From JBAZBO01 sp041671425 (lineage in GTDB: Bacteria > Patescibacteriota > WWE3 > UBA101185 > UBA10185), in the NCBI GenBank assembly GCA_041671425.1, contig JBAZBO010000048.1, positions 1 through 7,142 on the forward strand: a stretch of 7,142 bases of DNA, written 5' to 3'. Every line of letters begins with the position of its first letter. Within the stretch, counting starts at the first letter, position 1. Shown here one piece after another: positions 1 through 4,268 of the stretch. Made by a program: the position numbers and the translations under genes. The notes below the pieces were generated by a model that saw only the letters and a program-made list of their open reading frames with translations, was not told the origin of the DNA and did no database searches.

Positions 1-179
1 TGCAGGATAATAGCTGAGGTTTTATTGTGTTTTAGTACCAGCTCTTTGGCCTTCTTATAAAGTTGATCCATCCACAGTTCTTCTCCGGGATCTGTAGTTG
101 GTTCACTCTTGTCTTCAAGCCTCTTCAGCCTTTTTTCTAGTTCAGTGACTTTCTTTTCCAGTGTTTCCAAATTAGCCAT
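1..179 (-). CDS. Coiled-coil protein with FtsK-gamma-like domain, 3' part outside window
   Basis: The minus-strand frame opens with ATG at 179-177 and stays open to the window edge, giving 59 complete residues. Residues 2-24 form a charged heptad-type helix (leucines in MANLETLEKKVTELEKRL), a probable short coiled coil. A Ser/Pro/Thr/Asp linker follows at about 25-32. Residues 34-59 (ELWMDQLYKKAKELVLKH, then TSAIIL) resemble the first helices of the FtsK/SpoIIIE gamma winged helix, whose family pattern is 'LYeeAkelV...kaSas.LQRR'. In FtsK that domain reads KOPS DNA. Here no ATPase motor can precede it, because it starts only about 35 residues in, so this is probably a free-standing DNA-binding or regulatory protein. 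The recognition helix lies outside the window. There is no Shine-Dalgarno sequence; a TATAAT 7 nt upstream suggests leaderless expression. The domain assignment rests on about 25 residues. Confidence 0.7.
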   Translation of the reverse strand, partial: MANLETLEKKVTELEKRLKRLEDKSEPTTDPGEELWMDQLYKKAKELVLKHNKTSAIIL

Positions 180-186
180 TGGTTAG

Positions 187-192
187 ATTATA
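187..192 (-). promoter_or_regulatory. -10 hexamer for the minus-strand coiled-coil gene
   Basis: Read on the minus strand this is a perfect TATAAT, separated by 7 nt from the ATG at 179. A transcript initiating at the usual distance would begin at or within a base or two of the start codon. No convincing -35 hexamer lies 16-18 bp upstream, and no purine-rich ribosome binding site is present. A -10-driven leaderless promoter is the simplest reading. Confidence 0.5.
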
Positions 193-222
193 CACAGGGC
201 GGTCTAGTTGGTTCTCCAATCA

Positions 223-251
223 TTGCAAATACTTTCCTGCCTTGATACATT
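223..251 (+). promoter_or_regulatory. Possible promoter of the membrane protein gene at 258
   Basis: TTGCAA (223-228) and TACATT (246-251) are separated by 17 bp, and each matches four of six consensus positions. The -10 hexamer ends 6 nt before the ATG at 258, again predicting a leaderless mRNA; no Shine-Dalgarno sequence is visible. The -10 lies in a perfect inverted repeat, ATACAT-TTA-ATGTAT (245-259), which overlaps the start codon and could be an operator or chance in AT-rich DNA. The match is modest. Confidence 0.35.
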
Positions 252-257
252 TAATGT

Positions 258-956
258 ATGCAAGAGCAACAAGATACATCCTCAACTAAGCGAAAAATGG
301 GTTGGATAAAATATCCCCTCATGATTTTGCTTTTGGTTGCGGGTACGATTATAGGTTTTTTTATCCGTGATGTACTAAATCCTGATAAGCCACTCGTATG
401 TACATCTTCTCAGACGACTCCGTCAACAAATCTGAGCATTGCTACGACTTCTATTGATCCCTCTGATATGTGGAAGGTCGCTAAGTTTGGCGGCCTGTTT
501 TCTTACGAATACCCAGCGGGTTGGAGTGTAGCAGAGCTTTGGCAGGATGATTATTCGAAAAATGGCGTAATAATAGCCATTGATAGAAATCCTATTAATA
601 CTGCTCCAAGAGGGGGGCCTTTGGCCACGTTCACAATAACTATATTAAATGGAAATTTTAATCCCGATGAGATTTTAGCTGAGAGGTTGGGCGAATTTAA
701 TGAGGAAAACTATACAGATATAACCAAAGAGACGATTAAAGCAGATATTGGTGAGGTTGTTCACTATAAGGGGAAAGTAGCGGGTGAAATGCTCAAAGGT
801 GAATCTATGGAAAGTTATTACTTTACTTTTAATCTACATCCCAATGAGCCGGCGAACCAACAAGTTGTGGTGGCCACGCTAGCCCTTCAAGATGACCCGC
901 AGTTGTCAGAAATGTTGAGGCATATTGTTTTAAGTTTTAAAGACCTTGGTCAGTAG
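258..956 (+). CDS. Membrane-anchored extracytoplasmic protein of unknown function
   Basis: This 232-residue protein is not one I can name. Residues 1-15 are polar with KRK at 11-13, and about 16-36 (starting WIKYPLMILLLVAG) form one transmembrane helix. The positive inside face predicts the C-terminus outside the cell. A Ser/Thr/Pro-rich linker covers roughly 44-70. The rest is a compact mixed alpha/beta domain: 'GLFSYEYPAGWSV' at 79-91 followed by alternating strands resembles the 'f.YPsgW' opening of PsbP/Mog1-like lipoprotein-type domains common in Gram-positive and CPR bacteria. Cys48 sits about 12 residues past the hydrophobic core, so it does not form a lipobox. The ATG start is followed directly by a sensible anchor sequence, and there is no ribosome binding site. 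It is divergent from the coiled-coil gene and followed by the separately promoted glyS leader. The function is unknown; the PsbP-like suggestion is weak. Confidence 0.75.
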   Translation: MQEQQDTSSTKRKMGWIKYPLMILLLVAGTIIGFFIRDVLNPDKPLVCTSSQTTPSTNLSIATTSIDPSDMWKVAKFGGLFSYEYPAGWSVAELWQDDYSKNGVIIAIDRNPINTAPRGGPLATFTITILNGNFNPDEILAERLGEFNEENYTDITKETIKADIGEVVHYKGKVAGEMLKGESMESYYFTFNLHPNEPANQQVVVATLALQDDPQLSEMLRHIVLSFKDLGQ

Positions 957-964
957 CTGTAGCA

Positions 965-979
965 GGTGTTATTGACACC
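965..979 (+). repeat. Short inverted repeat overlapping the glyS -35 box
   Basis: GGTGT (965-969) and ACACC (975-979) are perfectly complementary around a 5-nt TATTG spacer. The repeat begins 8 nt after the upstream stop codon and contains most of the TTGACA at 972-977. No T tract follows, so it is a poor intrinsic terminator. It might be an operator on the glyS promoter, or chance. Confidence 0.3.
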
Positions 980-1000
980 AACTTACCCTTGTGATTACAT
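972..1000 (+). promoter_or_regulatory. Promoter of the glyS T-box leader
   Basis: A perfect -35 TTGACA (972-977) is followed after 17 bp by TTACAT (995-1000). That hexamer matches only three of six positions but is preceded by TGA (992-994), an extended -10 (TGn) element. Predicted initiation is near 1006-1008, just before the first strong RNA helix begins at 1010. That placement supports both the promoter call and the boundary of the leader. Confidence 0.6.
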
Positions 1001-1111
1001 ATAGGCATTGTAAGAAAGGCGGTGAACGCCCTTGGCAAGCGGGAGCTTTTCTTACGAAAAATAAAGCTGGCCCGTCTATGACGGACAAGTAGGGTGGAAC
1101 CGCGGAGTGTA

Positions 1112-1158
1112 CCTTCGTCCCTAAGTAATATATTATTTAGGCGTACGGAGGTTTTTTT
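1112..1158 (+). terminator. T-box regulated terminator that also covers the ribosome binding site
   Basis: CCTTCGT (1112-1118) pairs with ACGGAGG (1145-1151), with one U-G pair. Above a small asymmetric internal loop (C1119 against 1142-1144), 1120-1128 pairs with 1133-1141, leaving TATA at the tip. Seven T residues (1152-1158) follow directly, as in an intrinsic terminator. The 5' strand is the same segment used by the antiterminator (1113-1123), so the two folds exclude each other. Confidence 0.88.
1147..1151 (+). promoter_or_regulatory. glyS Shine-Dalgarno sequence inside the terminator stem
   Basis: GGAGG lies 7 nt before the ATG at 1159, a good ribosome binding site. All five bases are paired in the terminator hairpin, and the spacer to the start codon is the terminator T tract itself. 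The antiterminator fold frees them. Confidence 0.85.
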
Positions 1159-2538
1159 ATGGAGAATCTAAATCAAAAAATAATCAGTCTATGTAAACGC
1201 AGGGGGTTTGTATTTCCCGGATCTGAGATATATGGAGGGTTGGCCAATGTTTATGACTTTGGACCTTTGGGTGCTGAGATGCTTCGAAATATTGTGGACT
1301 CATGGTGGAAGTTCTTTGTGAGAGGAAGGCCTGACATAATAGGGCTTGATACCAGTATTTTGATGTCTCCCAAGGTTTGGGAAGCTTCTGGGCATACCGC
1401 TAGTTTTGCGGATGTGATGATAGATTGTAAAGATTGTGGTCAAAGGACCAGAGCCGATCAGCTTATAGAGACTTGGGAATCCGGAGAATTTGGAACTGCG
1501 GATGGAAGGATCTGGGATGGAGTGCCCCCGGAAGAAATGGGGAAGTACATTGAAGAAAGAGAAATAAAGTGTCCTAATTGCGGCTCTTTTAACTGGACCA
1601 AACCAAGGAAGTTTAATCTCCTATTTGAAACTCACATTGGAATAGTTCCAGAGGATAAATCCCTTTCCTATCTAAGAGGGGAGATTGCTCAGGGAATGTT
1701 CGTGAATTTCAAAAACGTACTTGGAACCATGAGACCAAAACTACCTTTCGGAATCGCTCAGGCAGGTAAGGCTTTCAGAAATGAGATCACGCTGGGTAAT
1801 TTCATCTTCAGGACTTTGGAGTTCAATCTTGCTGAGTTTGAGTATTTCTTCAATCCGAACGAACAGGAATGGGAAAAAGTCTTTGATTATTGGAAAGAGG
1901 AGATGCGCACCTGGATACTTTCCCTAGGTGTTGATGAGAAACGCTTAAGATACAGACTTCATACTGATGAAGAAAGAAGTTTTTACTCTTCCAAGACAGA
2001 GGATCTGGACTTTGAGTTCCCGTTTGGGTTTAAGGAGATGTTTGGTCTTGCGTACAGGACTGATTACGATCTGAAGAATCACATGGAAAAATCCGGAGAG
2101 GATTTACGCTACACCGATCCCAATACTGGAGAGAAGATTATACCCCATGTCATGGAGCCGACTTTTGGTTTGAACAGGGTGTTCTATGCCCTTCTGACAA
2201 ATGGTTACACTGAAGATGGTGAACGCGTGGTTTTGAAACTGCACCCTGATATTGCCCCTTACAGAGTGGCGGTTTTTCCTTTGGTGAGGAATAAACCGGA
2301 GATAGTGGCTAAGGCCAAAGAAGTTTTTGATGGTTTGGTGAAGCAAGGTCTTTCTGTGGATTGGGATGACAGAGGAAATATCGGAAAAAGATACTTAAGC
2401 CAGGATGAGATTGGTACTCCTTATTGTGTAACTATCGACTATCAGACATTGGAGGATGACTCTGTGACTGTGCGTGATAGAGATACAACTAAACAAGATA
2501 GAGTAAAGATCACTGAGCTTTTTGAACATCTGAAATAG
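1159..2538 (+). CDS. glyS: Glycyl-tRNA synthetase, single-chain dimeric class II type
   Basis: This enzyme attaches glycine to tRNA-Gly in the cytosol using ATP. At 459 residues it is the homodimeric archaeal/eukaryotic/Mycoplasma-type enzyme, not the alpha2beta2 GlyQ-GlyS form, and is at the short end for the family. The N-terminus 'GSEIYGGLANVYDFGPLG' (21-38) is the family signature. Two cysteine pairs, C90/C93 and C138/C141, flank an insertion and probably bind zinc. Motif 2 spans 206-230 with FRNE (206-209) and the 'GNFIFRT' loop; motif 3 is 332-346 with FGLNR (336-340). The anticodon-binding domain covers about 365-459, including 'DDRGNIGKRYLSQDEIGTPY' (403-422). Position 220 is Leu in 'FRTLEF', where I recall Arg in many relatives. 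The start follows GGAGG with a 7-nt spacer. It is transcribed as a single gene under the T-box, ending at the hairpin at 2547. Identity is secure. Confidence 0.97.
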   Translation: MENLNQKIISLCKRRGFVFPGSEIYGGLANVYDFGPLGAEMLRNIVDSWWKFFVRGRPDIIGLDTSILMSPKVWEASGHTASFADVMIDCKDCGQRTRADQLIETWESGEFGTADGRIWDGVPPEEMGKYIEEREIKCPNCGSFNWTKPRKFNLLFETHIGIVPEDKSLSYLRGEIAQGMFVNFKNVLGTMRPKLPFGIAQAGKAFRNEITLGNFIFRTLEFNLAEFEYFFNPNEQEWEKVFDYWKEEMRTWILSLGVDEKRLRYRLHTDEERSFYSSKTEDLDFEFPFGFKEMFGLAYRTDYDLKNHMEKSGEDLRYTDPNTGEKIIPHVMEPTFGLNRVFYALLTNGYTEDGERVVLKLHPDIAPYRVAVFPLVRNKPEIVAKAKEVFDGLVKQGLSVDWDDRGNIGKRYLSQDEIGTPYCVTIDYQTLEDDSVTVRDRDTTKQDRVKITELFEHLK

Positions 2539-2546
2539 ATAGCTCT

Positions 2547-2566
2547 GTAAGATATCTTACTTTTTT
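2547..2566 (+). terminator. Probable weak intrinsic terminator after glyS
   Basis: A perfect inverted repeat, GTAAG-ATAT-CTTAC (2547-2560), is followed immediately by six T residues (2561-2566), starting 8 nt after the glyS stop. The stem is only about 5 bp and AT-rich, so termination may be partial. The separate mraZ promoter just downstream fits a transcription boundary here. Confidence 0.55.
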
Positions 2567-2600
2567 CCCTATATAAATACCGTTTCGGGTTTCTTTTGTC

Positions 2601-2629
2601 TTGACGATGGAAGTCAAATGGTGGATATT
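2601..2629 (+). promoter_or_regulatory. Promoter of the mraZ-rsmH-ftsL-ftsI operon
   Basis: TTGACG (2601-2606, five of six consensus positions) and GATATT (2624-2629, four of six) are separated by exactly 17 bp. Initiation is expected near 2635-2637, giving a leader of roughly 25 nt before the ATG at 2660. The ATG at 2618 would lie upstream of the transcript start, which argues against it as the mraZ start codon. Confidence 0.6.
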
Positions 2630-2655
2630 GGATTCAACCTGGTGAGAAATGGTGA
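2608..2655 (+). promoter_or_regulatory. Candidate MraZ operator: five phased TGG repeats
   Basis: TGG begins at 2608, 2619, 2629, 2640 and 2650, with spacings of 11, 10, 11 and 10 bp, about one helical turn each. Three of the boxes (2619, 2640, 2650) read TGGTGR. MraZ is known to bind arrays of short direct repeats of this period upstream of its own gene (TGGG-type in E. coli, AAAGTG-type in Mycoplasma). Here the array covers the -35/-10 spacer, the -10 hexamer and the predicted start point, where bound MraZ would block RNA polymerase. The binding itself is inferred. Confidence 0.6.
2651..2655 (+). promoter_or_regulatory. mraZ ribosome binding site, decides the start
   Basis: GGTGA ends 4 nt before the ATG at 2660. 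Aligned on the anti-Shine-Dalgarno core, this is the same register as the glyS site (GGAGG plus 7 nt) and the ftsI site (GAGGTGA plus 4 nt). The ATG at 2666 would be 10 nt away. The last operator box (TGG at 2650) overlaps this site. Confidence 0.55.
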
Positions 2656-2659
2656 AAAT

Positions 2660-3070
2660 ATGAAAATGTTTCTTGGGGAGTACCAACCAAATATTACCGA
2701 AGGTTCTCGCATTGCCCTGCCCAAGAAACTTCGAGACCAAATCAGAGGGGATGATGTCATCCTCTCTAGGGGTTTCGAAAAATGTATTTTCATCTACGAC
2801 AAAGAAGACTGGGTGGCCGAATCAGCAAAACAAGTTTCAGACCCAATAACAGATGTAAGGACCAGGGACCTGAAAAGGTATATGTATGCCGGAGCATCGG
2901 AAGCGGCTTTGGATACGCAAGGAAGAGTGGTCCTTCCAACTAATCTGAAGGACTATGCCGGGATAGATAAAGAGCTTGCGGTTGTTGGGGCTGGGGATCA
3001 TATAGAGGTTTGGGATCTGGAAGAGTGGCAAATGCGTCTGGAGAGGATTTCTGCCGAAATGGCAGGATAA
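2660..3070 (+). CDS. mraZ: MraZ, transcriptional regulator of the dcw cluster
   Basis: MraZ is a ring-forming DNA-binding protein with two AbrB-like beta-barrel repeats, and it represses its own division operon. The product is 136 residues from ATG 2660. The family start 'MFLGEYQ' is recognisable at residue 3, so ATG 2666 is the alternative; upstream ATG 2618 falls between the -35 and -10 elements and is unlikely. The first repeat includes 'GSRIALPKKLRDQI' (about 15-28). The second includes 'DTQGRVVLPTNLKDYAGI' (about 85-102), with the signature DxxxR intact. In the first repeat the aspartate of DxxxR is replaced by Thr (TEGSR), a departure from the usual paired motif. It is the first gene of the operon, with rsmH starting 1 nt after its stop. 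The candidate operator lies directly upstream. Family identity is firm; the start may shift by two codons. Confidence 0.93.
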   Translation: MKMFLGEYQPNITEGSRIALPKKLRDQIRGDDVILSRGFEKCIFIYDKEDWVAESAKQVSDPITDVRTRDLKRYMYAGASEAALDTQGRVVLPTNLKDYAGIDKELAVVGAGDHIEVWDLEEWQMRLERISAEMAG

Positions 3071-3071
3071 G

Positions 3072-3950
3072 ATGCAGTACCACGAGCCGGTCTTACTGGA
3101 AGAGACAATAGGATTTTTGAAAGTTGAGAAGGGGAAAAGGTACGTAGATTGTACCCTGGGTGACGGTGGCCACACTGTGGAGATACTCAAAAAGGGTGGA
3201 AAAGTCCTGGGGATAGATTCAGAGGAGGGTTCTTTGGAAAGGGCCATGAGAAGGATAGAGGACCTGGGGTTGAAGGATGGTTTTATCGGAGTCTTGGGTA
3301 ATTTTAGGAACATTGAAAATTTAGCAGGCAATTGTGGCTTCACACAGGTTGACGGTATCTTATATGACCTGGGGTTCTCCTCAAGTCAATTAGAGACTGG
3401 GATTGGGCTAAGCTTTCAGACTGATGATCCGCTGGATATGAGACTTGATAAGTCTTTGGAGGTTACAGCAGCAGATCTACTGAACGCCCTGTCTGAACGG
3501 GAACTGGAAAAAATGTTTTTTGAGTATGGAAACGAAAGATACTCAAGGAGATTTGCAAAAGCCATAGTTGATTTTCGTAGCTTGAAGAGGCTGGAGACTA
3601 CCAAGGAACTTGCAGAACTTTTGGTAGCAACTGCTCCTCCAGGTTATGAGAACGGCCGAATCCATCAGGCAACTAGGGTTTTTCAGGCCCTAAGGATTGC
3701 AGTTAACGATGAGTTTGGAAATCTGGAACACTCACTGCCTCGGGCCGCACGCATGTTACTGCCTGGCGGGCGAATGCTGGTAATAACCTTTCATTCGCTT
3801 GAGGACAAATTGGTCAAAGAATTTGGCCGAAGCGTGCGGCCTGGTGTGTGTCTTATAACTAAAAAGCCTGTAAGGCCAGACCAGGAGGAAGTTGACAGGA
3901 ATGTTAGGTCCAGAAGCGCCAAGATGTATGTCTTTGAAAGAAATGCATGA
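3072..3950 (+). CDS. rsmH: 16S rRNA (cytosine-1402-N4) methyltransferase RsmH
   Basis: RsmH (MraW) methylates N4 of C1402 in the 16S rRNA P site using S-adenosylmethionine. The 292-residue length is a little under the usual 300-315. The opening 'HEPVLLEETI' (4-13) and the SAM-binding motif 'VDCTLGDGGHTVEIL' (25-39) are typical. Other family blocks are 'DGILYDLGFSSSQLE' (94-108), 'LDMRLD' (121-126), 'IHQATRVFQALRIAVNDE' (197-214), 'ITFHSLEDKLVK' (238-249) and the C-terminal 'VRSRSAKMYVFER' (278-290). The glycine-rich loop reads LGDGGH instead of the common FGxGGH, a mild change. Its start is 1 nt after the mraZ stop with AGGA (3064-3067) just upstream, and its TGA overlaps the next ATG. It is second in the operon, its conserved place in dcw clusters. 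Confidence 0.97.
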   Translation: MQYHEPVLLEETIGFLKVEKGKRYVDCTLGDGGHTVEILKKGGKVLGIDSEEGSLERAMRRIEDLGLKDGFIGVLGNFRNIENLAGNCGFTQVDGILYDLGFSSSQLETGIGLSFQTDDPLDMRLDKSLEVTAADLLNALSERELEKMFFEYGNERYSRRFAKAIVDFRSLKRLETTKELAELLVATAPPGYENGRIHQATRVFQALRIAVNDEFGNLEHSLPRAARMLLPGGRMLVITFHSLEDKLVKEFGRSVRPGVCLITKKPVRPDQEEVDRNVRSRSAKMYVFERNA

Positions 3951-4264
3951 CTTTATTAACTAGACTAAGCCTTAACAAACTGATCATATGTAAGTCCACC
4001 TGCTTTGCCAGTGTTTTGGCATTCATCGTCAGTATTGTATTACAGGTGTATTTTTCCAACAGCTCTGCGATCAAGAGTAATGAGATGATTGCACTCAATG
4101 AGAAAAGAGTGTTATTGGAAGAAGAGATCTCTGTACTTGGACATGAAATAACTGCTATATCCTGCCTTTCGAATATTGAGCAACTGGCTCGAGAAAAAGG
4201 TTTTGTAGATATGGAAAGTGCCCTTCTTGTTGTGAAACCCGCTGCCGTCGCTATGGCGAGGTGA
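3947..4264 (+). CDS. ftsL: FtsL-like septum protein
   Basis: This 105-residue bitopic protein has a short cytoplasmic N-terminus (1-16) and a transmembrane helix at about 18-38 (SVLAFIVSIVLQVYF). A probable coiled coil follows at about 42-72, rich in Glu and Leu. The C-terminal block 'IEQLAREKGFVDME' (77-90) is typical of FtsL/FtsB-type DivIC proteins. FtsL helps FtsB and FtsQ recruit and activate the FtsW-FtsI septal synthase. Sequence alone does not separate FtsL from FtsB. Position between rsmH and ftsI, the classic ftsL slot, decides the name. The start overlaps the rsmH stop as ATGA, and only a weak GAAAG lies upstream, so translation is probably coupled. FtsL is poorly conserved everywhere, so similarity searches may call it hypothetical. 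Confidence 0.75.
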   Translation: MTLLTRLSLNKLIICKSTCFASVLAFIVSIVLQVYFSNSSAIKSNEMIALNEKRVLLEEEISVLGHEITAISCLSNIEQLAREKGFVDMESALLVVKPAAVAMAR

Positions 4265-4268
4265 TTCA

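Larger units (their letters stand above)
1007..1158 (+). ncRNA. Glycine T-box riboswitch, glyS leader
   Basis: Positions 1091-1104 match the canonical T-box sequence AGGGTGGNACCGCG exactly. Stem I is small: an 8-bp helix (1010-1017 with 1048-1055) enclosing the hairpin GGCG-GTGAA-CGCC (1018-1030) and a 17-nt strand containing GGC followed by A (1034-1037), the best specifier candidate. A Stem III hairpin pairs 1072-1076 with 1080-1084. The antiterminator pairs TAGGG (1090-1094) with 1119-1123 and GCGGAG (1102-1107) with CTTCGT (1113-1118), leaving the expected 7-nt bulge TGGAACC (1095-1101). The bulge A1098 would pair with discriminator U73, the usual base in bacterial tRNA-Gly. Uncharged tRNA-Gly should stabilise this fold and allow glyS expression. 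No Stem II or IIA/B pseudoknot is evident, as in other glycine T-boxes. The T-box is certain; the codon assignment is inferred from the gene and is less sure. Confidence 0.93.

Noticed and set aside
982..1014. Alternative helix CTTAC (982-986) with GTAAG (1010-1014), with GGC at 1004-1006 as specifier
   Set aside because: The predicted transcript start near 1007 excludes the 5' strand, and the competing helix 1010-1017/1048-1055 is longer (8 bp). It would revive if the promoter is further upstream.
2572..2577. TATAAA as a -10 element for mraZ
   Set aside because: No -35 hexamer is present at suitable spacing, and the TTGACG-17-GATATT pair downstream is better.
2618..2659. Upstream ATG as the mraZ start
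   Set aside because: It lies between the predicted -35 and -10 elements, adds residues not found in MraZ, and has a poorer ribosome binding site than ATG 2660.
2837..3343. 168-residue minus-strand open frame across mraZ and rsmH
   Set aside because: It is antisense to two strongly conserved genes, is rich in Ser and Pro as expected for a shadow frame, and has no recognisable motif.
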